Assembly (NCBI RefSeq): GCF_900101755.1
Contig: NZ_FNAE01000001.1
Coordinates: 1,674,001 to 1,738,000, forward strand
Source: Ectopseudomonas alcaliphila
Lineage (GTDB): Bacteria; Pseudomonadota; Gammaproteobacteria; Pseudomonadales; Pseudomonadaceae
Direction of reading: 5' to 3'
DNA length: 64,000 bases
The notes under the pieces were generated by a model. The model saw only the letters and a list, made by a program, of their open reading frames with translations, was not told the DNA's origin and made no database searches. A program made the translations under genes and the position numbers. Shown one piece after another: positions 23,727 through 34,855 of this stretch (position 1 is its first letter; every line of letters starts with the position of its first letter).

Positions 23727-25433
23727 ATGACCCAGGAATTCGACTACATCATCATCGGCGCCGGCTCGGCCGGTAACGTCCTGGCCACTCGCCTGACCGA
23801 AGATGCAGACGTCAGCGTGCTGCTGCTCGAAGCCGGTGGCCCCGACTACCGCTTGGATTTCCGCACCCAGATGCCCGCTGCCCTGGCGTTCCCGCTGCAA
23901 GGCCGGCGCTACAACTGGGCCTACGAGACCGACCCCGAGCCGCACATGAACAATCGCCGCATGGAATGCGGACGCGGCAAGGGCCTGGGCGGCTCATCCC
24001 TGATCAACGGTATGTGCTACATCCGCGGCAACGCCATGGACTTCGACAACTGGGCCAAGGCCAAGGGCCTGGAAGACTGGACCTACCTCGACTGCCTGCC
24101 GTACTTCCGCAAGGCGGAAAGCCGCGACATCGGCCCCAACGACTACCACGGCGGTGACGGCCCGGTCAGCGTGACCACGCCCAAGGCCGGCAACAACCCG
24201 TTGTTCCACGCCATGGTCGAGGCCGGCGTGCAGGCCGGTTATCCGCGCACGGACGACCTCAACGGCTACCAGCAGGAAGGCTTTGGCCCGATGGATCGCA
24301 CCGTGACCCCGGAAGGACGACGCGCCAGCACCGCGCGCGGCTATCTGGACCAGGCACGGGCGCGGCCCAACCTGACCATCGTCACCCATGCCACCACCGA
24401 CCGCATCCTCTTCGACGGCAAGCGCGCCAGCGGCGTCAGCTACCTGATCGGCAACGCCAACGAGCCAACCATTGCTCGTGCTCGCCGCGAAGTGCTGCTG
24501 TGCGCTGGCGCCATCGCCTCACCGCAAATCCTGCAGCGCTCCGGCGTCGGCCCCGCCGCGCTGCTGCGCGAGCTGGACATTGCACTGGTGCACGAACTGC
24601 CCGGCGTCGGCCAGAACCTGCAGGATCACCTGGAGATGTACCTGCAATACGCCTGCACCGAACCAGTGTCGCTGTACCCCGCGCTCAAGCTGCTCAACCA
24701 GCCCGGCATCGGCGCGCAATGGCTGTTCGCCGGCAACGGCATCGGCGCCAGCAACCAGTTCGAGGCTGGCGGTTTCATCCGCACGCGCCCGGAGTTCGCC
24801 TGGCCCAACATCCAGTTCCACTTCCTGCCGGTGGCGATCAACTACAACGGCAGCAACGCGGTCAACGAGCATGGTTTCCAGGCTCACGTCGGCTCGATGC
24901 GCTCGCTCAGCCGCGGACGCATCCAGCTCAAGTCGAAGGACCCGCGCCAGCACCCGAGCATCCTCTTCAACTACATGAGTCATGAGCAGGACTGGCAGGA
25001 GTTTCGCGACGGCATTCGCCTTACCCGCGAGATCATGGCGCAACCGGCGCTCGATCCTTACCGTGGGCGTGAAATCAGCCCAGGCGCGCATGTACAGAAC
25101 GACGCCGAACTGGATGCCTTCATTCGCGAGCATGCGGAAACGGCTTTCCACCCGTCCTGCTCGTGCAAGATGGGCGAAGACGACATGGCGGTGGTCGACG
25201 GGCAAGGCCGTGTGCACGGTCTGCAGGGTCTGCGCGTAGTGGATGCGTCGATCATGCCGGAGATCATTACTGGCAACCTCAACGCCACCACCATCATGAT
25301 CGCCGAGAAGATCGCCGACCGCATTCGCGGGCGCCAACCGCTGCCGCGCAGCACTGCACCTTACTTCGTCGCGGGCGAGCGGCCGGTGCGCGGTACGCCA
25401 CTGCGCAGCCAGGAAGCTCGGTTAGTCGGGTAA
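23727..25433 (+). CDS. betA: Choline dehydrogenase
   Basis: A 568-residue GMC-family flavoprotein that oxidises choline to betaine aldehyde at the inner membrane. The FAD-binding start is [23 protein letters not shown] signatures are [20 protein letters not shown] near residue 80 and [16 protein letters not shown] near 257. The active-site histidine is in [12 protein letters not shown] near 475, and [17 protein letters not shown] follows. ACAGGAGG directly precedes ATG 23727; the in-frame ATG at 23667 is inside the REP element. Its last 12 bases overlap the convergent TorT-like gene. Confidence 0.93.
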   Translation: MTQEFDYIIIGAGSAGNVLATRLTEDADVSVLLLEAGGPDYRLDFRTQMPAALAFPLQGRRYNWAYETDPEPHMNNRRMECGRGKGLGGSSLINGMCYIRGNAMDFDNWAKAKGLEDWTYLDCLPYFRKAESRDIGPNDYHGGDGPVSVTTPKAGNNPLFHAMVEAGVQAGYPRTDDLNGYQQEGFGPMDRTVTPEGRRASTARGYLDQARARPNLTIVTHATTDRILFDGKRASGVSYLIGNANEPTIARARREVLLCAGAIASPQILQRSGVGPAALLRELDIALVHELPGVGQNLQDHLEMYLQYACTEPVSLYPALKLLNQPGIGAQWLFAGNGIGASNQFEAGGFIRTRPEFAWPNIQFHFLPVAINYNGSNAVNEHGFQAHVGSMRSLSRGRIQLKSKDPRQHPSILFNYMSHEQDWQEFRDGIRLTREIMAQPALDPYRGREISPGAHVQNDAELDAFIREHAETAFHPSCSCKMGEDDMAVVDGQGRVHGLQGLRVVDASIMPEIITGNLNATTIMIAEKIADRIRGRQPLPRSTAPYFVAGERPVRGTPLRSQEARLVG

Positions 25434-26441
25434 TTCCTGGCGGATCATCCAGTGCCCTTCGGGCGGCATCAGCCGGCTGAGGTCGAAGCGCTCCAGCGAG
25501 TCGGCGTCGAACATCTCGATCTGCGGGCTCACCAGCTGCGGCAGCTTTTCGCCCTGCAGGCCACGAACAGCCAGATCCAGGGCGATGCGCGCCTGAATCA
25601 CCGGTGAATCGGTAGGCGCAGCCAGCACCTGGCCTTCGCGAATCTGCTCCAGCACCCGCTCGGTGGCGTAGAACGACACCACCTGCACCTCGGAACCGAT
25701 ATTGCGCACCAGTTGCGCAGCGAAGGCCGCTGCTTCGGCATTGGCCACCAGGTAATCGAGATGGGGATGCTGCTTGAACAGCTCCCGCGCCAGCTGGGCC
25801 TGCCGGCTGCGATCCACCGGGGCATAACCGCCATGGGCAAGGATCACCTGGGTTCCAGGCAAGGCATCACGCAGACCACGCTCGGCATCCTGCACCCAGC
25901 CAGCATCGGCCGGCCCGGGTAGCCAGCCGATCTGAATCGGTCGACCGTCGCTGATACGCACCAGGTACTCGAGCGTGGCACGCGCCATGTCGGCGAAGTC
26001 GACTCGCGAATGCGCGCTGAGCCCCGGGCACTCCAGACGATTGACCAGATCGATCACGGGCCGACCGGCCTTGATCTGCACTTCTGCCGCGCTGCACAGG
26101 TCATAGGTGTTGATGCTGGCCACGACGAAGGCATCGGCGCCCTCGGCCACGCAATGCTCGAACTGCTCCACCTGCACATCGGCATGCTCGTAACCACCGG
26201 CTTCGTAGATGCCCAGCCGCACGCCAAGGCGTTTGGCCTCCTGATCCAGCCCCCAGGCCACACCCCACCAGTAGCGGTCCTTGCCATGGGGCAGCAGCGC
26301 GCAGATGCGCCAGGGCTGGCTGGCCACGGGTAAAGGCCGGTAATCCAGCATGCGGCCATCGGCACGCACCGGATAAGGAAACCACTCGGCCGCCAGCAGC
26401 GACTGGCAAGCCAGCGAAAGCCACAGAGTCAACCAGCGCAT
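25422..26441 (-). CDS. TorT-like periplasmic sugar-binding-fold protein
   Basis: A 339-residue periplasmic binding protein of the LacI/RbsB fold, similar to TorT, the periplasmic TMAO sensor that partners TorS. A signal peptide is present ([20 protein letters not shown]). Segments [28 protein letters not shown] and [15 protein letters not shown] are typical of the fold. Start 26441 is chosen because it begins the signal peptide; the open frame to 26576 lacks one. No TorS or TorR gene is in the window, so its partner is unknown. It is convergent with betA and overlaps its end by 12 bases. Ligand could be TMAO or another methylated amine; this is inference. Confidence 0.75.
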   Translation of the reverse strand: MRWLTLWLSLACQSLLAAEWFPYPVRADGRMLDYRPLPVASQPWRICALLPHGKDRYWWGVAWGLDQEAKRLGVRLGIYEAGGYEHADVQVEQFEHCVAEGADAFVVASINTYDLCSAAEVQIKAGRPVIDLVNRLECPGLSAHSRVDFADMARATLEYLVRISDGRPIQIGWLPGPADAGWVQDAERGLRDALPGTQVILAHGGYAPVDRSRQAQLARELFKQHPHLDYLVANAEAAAFAAQLVRNIGSEVQVVSFYATERVLEQIREGQVLAAPTDSPVIQARIALDLAVRGLQGEKLPQLVSPQIEMFDADSLERFDLSRLMPPEGHWMIRQELPD

Positions 26442-26585
26442 GACGCCGTCCTTAGCCCTTGCGGGGCGATGTGCCAGTAACCCCAGCGTAGCACCACCTC
26501 TGGCACCTGCCTGCACGTCGGCAACGCGCAGTTGCCCGGGCCCGGTCGGCGGCCTAGAGTGAAGCGCACAGACCATGAGAACAGC

Positions 26586-28007
26586 ATGACCAACCCCACC
26601 CTGCTCGACCCCAAAACCGCCCGCCTGCTGCCCTGGATCGTCGCCATCGCCTTCTTCATGCAGACGCTGGATGGCACCATCCTCAACACCGCACTACCGG
26701 CCATGGCCGCCGACCTCGGCGAAAACCCATTGCGCATGCAGTCGGTGGTGATCGCCTACATGCTCACCGTGGCCCTGCTGATTCCGGCATCGGGCTGGGT
26801 CGCCGACCGCTTCGGCACGCGGCGCATCTTCTTCGGCGCCATCGCCCTGTTCAGCCTCGGCTCGCTGCTCTGCGCACTGTCGGAGTCGCTGAGCATGCTG
26901 ATCGGCGCGCGCGTCATCCAGGGTCTCGGCGGCGCGCTAATGATGCCGGTCGGACGCCTGGTGGTGCTGCGTGCCTACCCACGCTCGGAGCTGGTACGGA
27001 TCATGAGCTTCATCACCTTGCCCGGCCTGCTCGGCCCGCTGATCGGCCCGAGCCTAGGTGGCTGGCTGGTGGAGGTGGCCAGCTGGCATTGGATCTTCCT
27101 GATCAACCTGCCGGTGGGGCTGCTCGGCTGCTGGGCGGCCCTGCGCCATATGCCCGACCTGCGCGGCCCTGAGCGCAGCCGCTTCGATACCGCAGGTTTC
27201 CTGCTGTTCGGCGCCGCCATGCTGCTGATCACCGTGGCCCTGGAAGGGCTCGGCGAACTGCACCTGCCGACCATGCGCGTGGTGCTGCTGTTGCTCGGCG
27301 GCATGGCCTGCCTGGCCGCCTACTGGCTGCGCGCCGGGCGCATCGAACACCCGTTGTTCGCCCCCAAGCTGTTCCACACCCGCAGCTTCGCCGTGGGCAT
27401 CATCGGCAACCTGTTCGCCCGCCTCGGCAGCGGCGCGCTGCCCTTTCTCACGCCGCTGCTGCTGCAACTGGCGATGGGCTATTCGCCGGCCCAGGCCGGC
27501 ATGAGTCTGATTCCGCTGGCGCTGGCGGCCATGGCAGCCAAACCCCTGGCCAGGCCGCTGATCGAGCGCCTGGGCTACCGCAACATCCTCACCAGCAACA
27601 CCCTGCTGCTCGGCGCCCTGATCGCCAGCCTGGCCCTGGTCGATGCACAAACCTCGACGTTGCAGCTGATCATCCAACTGAGCCTGATCGGCGCCTGCAA
27701 CTCACTGCAGTTCACCGCGATGAACACCGTGACCCTGATCGATCTGGACAACCGCGACGCCAGCAGCGGCAACAGCCTGCTGTCGGTGGTGGTCCAACTG
27801 GCGATGGGCCTTGGCGTTGCCTCGGCGGCGGCGCTGCTCAGCGGCTTCAGCCGTGAACTGGGCGGCAGCGAGCATGTGCTGCAGGCATTCCAGGCGACCT
27901 ACCTGTGCGTTGGCCTGCTGTCGATGCTGGCGGCGGCGATCTTCCTGCAACTGGACGGGAAAGATGGCCGTGGCGGGCGCAATATCGAGGTTTCAGCGGA
28001 CGAATGA
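26586..28007 (+). CDS. MFS multidrug exporter, DHA2 family (MdtD-like)
   Basis: A 473-residue inner-membrane protein with about 14 hydrophobic segments. The N-terminal signature AFFMQTLDGTILNTALPAMAADLGENP and the motif A-like VADRFGTRRIFF are clear; ARVIQGLGGALMMPVGRL is family motif C-like. Length and sequence agree with E. coli MdtD, a proton-driven drug exporter. Start ATG 26586; an upstream ATG at 26532 has no support. It is divergent from the TorT-like gene and followed by dbpA on the same strand 49 bases later, but no regulator is next to it. Confidence 0.82.
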   Translation: MTNPTLLDPKTARLLPWIVAIAFFMQTLDGTILNTALPAMAADLGENPLRMQSVVIAYMLTVALLIPASGWVADRFGTRRIFFGAIALFSLGSLLCALSESLSMLIGARVIQGLGGALMMPVGRLVVLRAYPRSELVRIMSFITLPGLLGPLIGPSLGGWLVEVASWHWIFLINLPVGLLGCWAALRHMPDLRGPERSRFDTAGFLLFGAAMLLITVALEGLGELHLPTMRVVLLLLGGMACLAAYWLRAGRIEHPLFAPKLFHTRSFAVGIIGNLFARLGSGALPFLTPLLLQLAMGYSPAQAGMSLIPLALAAMAAKPLARPLIERLGYRNILTSNTLLLGALIASLALVDAQTSTLQLIIQLSLIGACNSLQFTAMNTVTLIDLDNRDASSGNSLLSVVVQLAMGLGVASAAALLSGFSRELGGSEHVLQAFQATYLCVGLLSMLAAAIFLQLDGKDGRGGRNIEVSADE

Positions 28008-28056
28008 GCGGGCCTGCTACACTGCCGGCCTGTTTCTTCACCCCCGAGCTCTTGCC

Positions 28057-29433
<1,377 letters not shown>

Positions 29434-29474
29434 GGCTGATATAAAGAATCAAACGGCCTGGGCCGGAGTCACCC

Positions 29475-30710
29475 ATGCGCAATATTCTGGTCATTGAAGA
29501 CAGCCCACTGGTACTGAAGATCCTCGAGCATCTGTTCCGTCAGGAAACCGATCTGGAACCGATCTTCTGTGCCTCACTGGCAGAAGCGGAAGTCATGCTG
29601 GAGACCTCTGCGGCGCTGTTCTTCGCCGCCATCGTCGACCTGCACCTACCGGACGCGCCGGACGGCGAAAGCGTCGATCTGGTGATGCGCTACCACCTGC
29701 CGTGCATCGTGCTCAGCGGCAGCTACAACGAACAGCGCCGCGACGAATTGCTGATGAAAGGCGTGGTCGATTACGTACTCAAGGAGAGCCAGCACTCCTA
29801 CGAGTACGCCTTCCGCCTGCTGCACCGGCTCGACCACAACAGCCATATCAAGATTCTCATCGCCGACGACTCTGCGGCGCAGCGTCACTACATTCGCCAT
29901 ATCCTCGAGCCGCACCACTACCAGATCATCGAGGCCAGCGACGGCAAGGAGACCCTGCGCCAGCTCAATGAGCATCCAGATATCGACCTGCTGGTGCTCG
30001 ACCATGCCATGCCCGGCGTCAGCGGTTTCGAGCTGGTCAAGCTGCTGCGCCAGAAACTGCGCCTCAATGACCTGATCATCATCGGCGTGTCCGCCGACCC
30101 CAAGGGCTCGCTCAGTGCGCAGTTCATCAAGCACGGTGCCGACGACTTCCTGCGCAAACCCTTCTGCCCTGAAGAACTGAACTGCCGGGTAATGTCGACC
30201 CTGGAGCGACGCGACCTGTTGCGCGCACTGAAGAAGGCCGCGCAGTTCGATGCCCTGACCGGCCTGAACAACCGCCGCGCCTTCTACGAACAAGGCATGC
30301 AAATACTGCAGAAGGCGCAACGGGAAAGTCGCGAGGTCAGCGTGGCGATGCTCGATCTCGACCACTTCAAACAGATCAACGACGGCTTCGGTCATGCCAG
30401 CGGCGACAGCGCCCTGGTGGTGTTCGCCCGAGCGATGAGCAATGCCTTCCCCGACATACTGCTGGGTCGCCTGGGCGGTGAGGAGTTTGCCCTGCTGACC
30501 CTGCATGGCGCGGACCATGTGGCTCAGGCACTGGATAAACTGCGCCGGCAGTGCGCCGGCCTGCATTACGCCGTCGGTGCGCCCGCGCTATCGTTCAGCG
30601 CAGGCCTCTATCAGGGTGAACCCGAGGACCTGGAAAGCCTGCTGCATGAAGCCGACATTCGCCTGTACCGGGCCAAGCAACAGGGCCGTGCCCGCACCGT
30701 ACTGGCCTGA
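29475..30710 (+). CDS. Diguanylate cyclase with two receiver domains (PleD-like layout)
   Basis: A 411-residue response regulator that makes cyclic di-GMP. Receiver 1 covers residues 1-120 (LVIEDSPLVLK; phosphoacceptor aspartate in AAIVDLHLPD). Receiver 2 covers about 125-245 (ILIADDSAAQRHY; LLVLDHAMPGVSGFE; LRKPF). The cyclase domain runs from 255 to the end with DALTGLNNRRAF and the active GGEEF. An inhibitory RxxD motif is not clear before GGEEF (LLGRLGGEEF). No histidine kinase is adjacent. It starts 41 bases after dbpA. Confidence 0.85.
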   Translation: MRNILVIEDSPLVLKILEHLFRQETDLEPIFCASLAEAEVMLETSAALFFAAIVDLHLPDAPDGESVDLVMRYHLPCIVLSGSYNEQRRDELLMKGVVDYVLKESQHSYEYAFRLLHRLDHNSHIKILIADDSAAQRHYIRHILEPHHYQIIEASDGKETLRQLNEHPDIDLLVLDHAMPGVSGFELVKLLRQKLRLNDLIIIGVSADPKGSLSAQFIKHGADDFLRKPFCPEELNCRVMSTLERRDLLRALKKAAQFDALTGLNNRRAFYEQGMQILQKAQRESREVSVAMLDLDHFKQINDGFGHASGDSALVVFARAMSNAFPDILLGRLGGEEFALLTLHGADHVAQALDKLRRQCAGLHYAVGAPALSFSAGLYQGEPEDLESLLHEADIRLYRAKQQGRARTVLA

Positions 30711-31442
30711 TCAGGGGCTGTGGCGCTGCAGCGTCGCGGCATAACTGCCGTCGCCGCTCATGGCCTGAATCGCCGTATCGAAGCGCCTGGCAATGTCGCG
30801 ATGCTGGGCCAGACTGCGCCGCACCAGGATATGCAGGCCGTTCTCGCTCAAGGGCTGCGGCAGGAACTCCAGTTCATCGCGGATGGCACTCAGCTTGCGA
30901 CCGAGCAGGTGGCGCGCGACCAGCTCATCCTCCAGCGCCAGCTGCACGCGCCCGGCATGCAGCATCCGCGCGGCGATTTCGAAACTGCCGACACCAACCT
31001 TGAGCAACTGCGGATCGCTGTCGAATTCCCTGGAATAGGCATAGCCCCTGACCACCGCGATGTTGTGCGGGTAGAGATCGGCCAGGGTCTCGAACTGAAT
31101 GTCGCTCCCTTTGCGCCGCATGAAGCGGATACGGTTGACCAGATAGGGCTGGGAGAAATAGCCGTACTCGGTGCGATCGACGCTGTACCAGGCGTTGATC
31201 AGCACATCGTAATCGCCACGCTTGAGCCCCAGCACCGCGCGTTCCCAGGGCACCTCCACGTAGCTGGTGGTGTAGCCGGCACGGGCGAGCGCCTGCTCCA
31301 CCAGATCACTGGCCAGACCTTTGCCGGGCAACCGTTGATCATTGAACGGCGGCCAGGGGTCGGCCACCAGGCGCAACAGCTCGGCCGAGGCCAGTGCCGG
31401 CGACAGCATCAAGAGCAATAGCCAGGCACGCACTGCGGGCAT
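30711..31442 (-). CDS. Family 3 solute-binding protein, probably amino acid type
   Basis: A 243-residue periplasmic protein with signal peptide (MPAVRAWLLLLMLSPALASAE). The core LRLVADPWPPFNDQRLPGKGLASDLVEQALARAGY and YDVLINAWYSVDRTEYGYFSQPYL are typical of SBP_bac_3 proteins. No permease or ATPase gene is nearby, so it is either a solitary binding protein or, since Pseudomonas has many such orphans, a sensor partner. It is convergent with the diguanylate cyclase gene: its stop starts one base after that gene ends, so a functional link in c-di-GMP control is conceivable but unproven. Start 31442 begins the signal peptide. Confidence 0.75.
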   Translation of the reverse strand: MPAVRAWLLLLMLSPALASAELLRLVADPWPPFNDQRLPGKGLASDLVEQALARAGYTTSYVEVPWERAVLGLKRGDYDVLINAWYSVDRTEYGYFSQPYLVNRIRFMRRKGSDIQFETLADLYPHNIAVVRGYAYSREFDSDPQLLKVGVGSFEIAARMLHAGRVQLALEDELVARHLLGRKLSAIRDELEFLPQPLSENGLHILVRRSLAQHRDIARRFDTAIQAMSGDGSYAATLQRHSP

Positions 31443-31648
31443 TGGTGGCGATCCATTCGTAATGATCAGTTCTAGTGATAGCAGGCACAACGCCACTCGT
31501 CACTGTTTCATATCTGAGACAGTCAGACGGGCGTTACACGCTTGCCAGCCACACCGCGACAGAAGCGTCGGCCCAGAGCGGCTTCGGGTAAACTTCAGCG
31601 GTTTTCGCGCAGCGCTGGCTGCGTCAGCGATTCACCTGAGGACATTTC

Positions 31649-32833
31649 GTGTTGCAAACCGACGTACTGATCATCGGCGCAGGCGCCGCCGGCCTGATGT
31701 GCGCAGCCACCGCCGCAGCCCGTGGGCGCCGCGTGCTGGTGCTCGACCATGCCAACAAGGCCGGCAAGAAGATCCTCATGTCCGGTGGTGGGCGCTGCAA
31801 CTTCACCAACCTGTACTGCGAGCCGAACAACTTCCTTTCCGGCAACCCGCATTTCTGCAAGTCCGCCCTGGCGCGCTTCACCCAGTGGGACTTCATCGGC
31901 CTGGTGGCCAAGCACGGCGTGCCCTACCACGAGAAGAAGCTTGGCCAGCTGTTCTGCGACAACAAGTCCAGCGACATCCTTGAACTGCTGCTGGCCGAAT
32001 GTGCCGAGGCCGGGGCACAGATTCGCCTGGACACGGCAGTACACAGCATCGAAAAAACCGCAGGCGGCTTCCTGCTGCAAAGCGACCTCGGCGAAGTGGC
32101 CTGCCAGTCACTGGTGATCGCCACCGGCGGGCTGTCGATCCCGACCCTCGGCGCCACCGGCTTCGGCTATCAGGTGGCCAAGCAATTCGGTCATGAGCTG
32201 CTGCCGACCCGCGCCGGACTGGTGCCTTTCACCCTCACCGACCCGCAGCTCAAGACGCTGTGCACCGAGCTGTCCGGCACCTCGGTGGAAGACTGCCGGG
32301 TGAGCTGCAATGGCCAGAGCTTCGTCGAGAACATCCTCTTTACCCACCGTGGCCTGTCCGGGCCGGCGATCCTGCAGATATCGTCCTACTGGCAGCCGGG
32401 CGATACCGTACATATCGACCTGCTGCCGCATATCGATCTGCCCGAGTGGCTCGCCACCCAACAGCACGAGCGCGGCAACAGCGAGCTGAAAACCCTGCTG
32501 GCCGAGCTGTTCACCAAGAAGATGGCGAACCTGCTGGTCGACAGCTGGTTCGCCAACAAACCGCTGAAGCAGTACACGCCTGGCGAACTCAAGGCGATCG
32601 CCGAGCGCCTCTCTGACTGGCAACTGGTGCCGGCCGGCACCGAGGGCTACCGCACTGCGGAAGTGACCCTGGGTGGGGTGAACACCGACGAGGTGTCGTC
32701 GAAAACCATGGAATCGCTCAAGGTGCCGGGGCTGTACTTCATCGGTGAGGTGCTGGACGTCACCGGCCATCTCGGCGGTTTCAACTTCCAGTGGGCCTGG
32801 GCTTCGGGCTACGCCGCCGCACAATACGTTTGA
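31649..32833 (+). CDS. HI0933/YhiN (BaiN)-family flavoprotein (GTG start)
   Basis: A 394-residue FAD protein of the NAD(P)/FAD-dependent oxidoreductase family that includes E. coli YhiN. The dinucleotide fold LIIGAGAAGLMCAATAAARGRRVLVLDHANKAGKKILMSGGGRCNFTN, spread over residues 6-54, is diagnostic. A middle inserted domain and the late VTLGGVNTDEVSSKTMESLKVPGLYFIGEVLDVTGHLGGFN, spread over 335-385, complete the family pattern. It starts with GTG, with TGAGGA nine bases upstream. The biological substrate is unknown. It is monocistronic. Confidence 0.85.
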   Translation: MLQTDVLIIGAGAAGLMCAATAAARGRRVLVLDHANKAGKKILMSGGGRCNFTNLYCEPNNFLSGNPHFCKSALARFTQWDFIGLVAKHGVPYHEKKLGQLFCDNKSSDILELLLAECAEAGAQIRLDTAVHSIEKTAGGFLLQSDLGEVACQSLVIATGGLSIPTLGATGFGYQVAKQFGHELLPTRAGLVPFTLTDPQLKTLCTELSGTSVEDCRVSCNGQSFVENILFTHRGLSGPAILQISSYWQPGDTVHIDLLPHIDLPEWLATQQHERGNSELKTLLAELFTKKMANLLVDSWFANKPLKQYTPGELKAIAERLSDWQLVPAGTEGYRTAEVTLGGVNTDEVSSKTMESLKVPGLYFIGEVLDVTGHLGGFNFQWAWASGYAAAQYV

Positions 32834-32842
32834 GGCGAGGGT

Positions 32843-32923
32843 CTGTTGCCGTTTCGACGCCTGGTGCGTTGTGGCTCCACGTAAGAACTGGCGCCGTCGC
32901 GGTCGTGCACGCAACGGCAACAG
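32843..32923. repeat. Inverted repeat with 59-base spacer after the YhiN-like gene
   Basis: CTGTTGCCGTT at 32843-32853 is perfectly complementary to AACGGCAACAG at 32913-32923. The spacer itself can form a small hairpin (GTGGCTCCAC). No T-tract follows. It might be a structured leader of the SLC13 gene or a decayed repeat. Confidence 0.4.
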
Positions 32924-33035
32924 CCCCAAGATATTTGCCCCCCATTTGACGGCGTAGCGGGAACTGCCGACGCGGCGCAGACTCTGCTATGAACAGCAGA
33001 CACGAAGCTGCGTATAACAGGGACGGCGCCGCCTC

Positions 33036-34847
33036 ATGACATTCGAGCAAGGCCAGATTTTCGTCATTCTCGTTGCCAGCATGGGCTTGTTCATCTGGGG
33101 TCGATGGCGCCACGACGTGGTGGCACTGGGCGCCCTGCTGACCTGCGTCATCGCCGGCCTGGTGCCAGAACGCGAAGCCTTCTCCGGCTTCGGTCATCCG
33201 GCAGTGATCACCGTCGCCAGCGTGCTGGTGCTCAGCCACGGCTTGCAGCGTACCGGCGCGGTCAATCGACTGGCCCAGCGGCTGCTACCCAGCGGTGCTG
33301 GCGTGCTGCTCTCCATTGCCGCGCTGACCAGCCTTGGCGCCCTGCTCTCTGCGTTCATGAACAACGTGGGCGCCCTTGCCCTGCTGATGCCCATCGCCCT
33401 GCAGATTGCCGCACGCCTGGAGTTGCCGCCGGGGCGAGTGCTGATGCCGCTGGCCTTCGGCACCATCCTCGGCGGCATGACCACGCTGATCGGTACACCG
33501 CCGAATCTGATCGTATCCAGCTTCCGCGCCCAGCATGGCGACGGTCCCTTTGCCATGTTCGATTTCAGCCCGATCGGGGTAGCCGTGGCGCTGGCCGGCG
33601 TGTTGTTCATCACCCTGCTCGGTTGGCGCCTGGTACCCAAGCGCGAAGTGGGCAACGCCGCCAGCTTCGACACCGGTCACTACCTGACCGAGGCGCGGGT
33701 CAAGGAAGGCGGCAAGGCACAAGGCAAGACCCTGCGCGAGATCGAGCAACTGCTCGATGAGGCCGACGCCCAGGTGGTGGCCATGGTGCGCAACAAGCTG
33801 CGCCTGACCGCACCCAATCCGCGGCGCGTGCTGCAGGCCGACGACGTACTGGTGATCGAGGCCGACCCGGGAGAGCTGGGCGAAGTACTCAGCCAGCTGG
33901 ACCTGCTGCTCGAAGCCGAGCGCGAAGCCAAGGAAGCCGAACAGCGGGACGACAAGGCCAGTGATGCGGAGAAGAAAGGCAGCAATGACGAAGACCGCGC
34001 CATGCAGGAGCTGCTGGTCAAACCCGACTCATCGCTGATCGGTCGTTCCGCCAGCAGCACGCGTTTGCGCAGTCGCTACTCCATCAACCTGCTGGCTATC
34101 TCCAGACAGAGTCATCGCTCGATCAAACGCCTGCGCTCGACCCAGATCCAGAGCGGTGACGTGTTGCTGATGCAGGGCAGCGCCGAGGATATCGGCGAGT
34201 TCGCCAGCGACTATGACTGCGTGCCGTTGGCCGCACGCGCCATCAACATTCCCGATCCGCGTCAGGCCAACCTCGCGCTCGGCATCATGCTGCTGGCCAT
34301 CGGCGCTGCCGCCTTCGGCCTGCTCTCGGCCGCGATTGCCTTCGCCAGCGGCGTGCTGGCCTACATGCTGCTGCGTCTGATACCGCTGCGCGCCGTCTAC
34401 GAGTCCATCGACTGGCCGGTGATCGTGTTGCTCGGGGCTCTGATTCCGGTGGCCGGTGCGATGTCCGCCACGGGGGCAGCCGATCTGCTGGCACGCCTGC
34501 TGATGGAGAACCTGGCGCAAGGCAACGCCATCATCACCCTGACTCTGCTGCTGGTGGTGACCATGACCCTGTCGGATTTCATGAACAACGCGGCGACCGC
34601 CGCGGTGATGTGCCCGATCGCCCTCAGCGCCGCCAGCCAGCTCGGCGTCAGCCCGGACTCGCTGTTGATGGCGGTGGCTATCGGCGCTTCCTGCTCGTTC
34701 CTCACGCCTATTGGCCACCAGAACAACACCCTGATCCTCAGCCCTGGCGGGTTTCGCTTTGGCGACTACTGGCGCCTGGGCCTGCCCCTGGAAATGCTCG
34801 TGGTGCTGATCAGTGTGCCCATGCTGCTGTGGATCTGGCCGTTGTAA
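33036..34847 (+). CDS. SLC13/DASS-family permease with two RCK_C domains
   Basis: A 603-residue inner-membrane protein. Hydrophobic segments flank a central cytoplasmic part of about 190 residues (220-410) holding two TrkA-C (RCK_C) domains: KTLREIEQLLDEADAQVVAMVRN and the later SIKRLRSTQIQSGDVLLMQGSAED. They are separated by a charged linker (EREAKEAEQRDDKASDAEKK). Membrane motifs GTILGGMTTLIGTPPNLIVSS and AIGASCSFLTPIGHQNNTLI match the two SLC13 SNT-like hairpins. Substrate may be a carboxylate or sulfate; the sequence does not tell. Confidence 0.82.
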   Translation: MTFEQGQIFVILVASMGLFIWGRWRHDVVALGALLTCVIAGLVPEREAFSGFGHPAVITVASVLVLSHGLQRTGAVNRLAQRLLPSGAGVLLSIAALTSLGALLSAFMNNVGALALLMPIALQIAARLELPPGRVLMPLAFGTILGGMTTLIGTPPNLIVSSFRAQHGDGPFAMFDFSPIGVAVALAGVLFITLLGWRLVPKREVGNAASFDTGHYLTEARVKEGGKAQGKTLREIEQLLDEADAQVVAMVRNKLRLTAPNPRRVLQADDVLVIEADPGELGEVLSQLDLLLEAEREAKEAEQRDDKASDAEKKGSNDEDRAMQELLVKPDSSLIGRSASSTRLRSRYSINLLAISRQSHRSIKRLRSTQIQSGDVLLMQGSAEDIGEFASDYDCVPLAARAINIPDPRQANLALGIMLLAIGAAAFGLLSAAIAFASGVLAYMLLRLIPLRAVYESIDWPVIVLLGALIPVAGAMSATGAADLLARLLMENLAQGNAIITLTLLLVVTMTLSDFMNNAATAAVMCPIALSAASQLGVSPDSLLMAVAIGASCSFLTPIGHQNNTLILSPGGFRFGDYWRLGLPLEMLVVLISVPMLLWIWPL

Positions 34848-34855
34848 TCCGCCAC

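Noticed and set aside
27811..28056. Upstream extension of dbpA
   Set aside because: Overlaps the MFS exporter in another frame and is Arg/Cys/Ser-rich; start GTG 28057 gives the family length.
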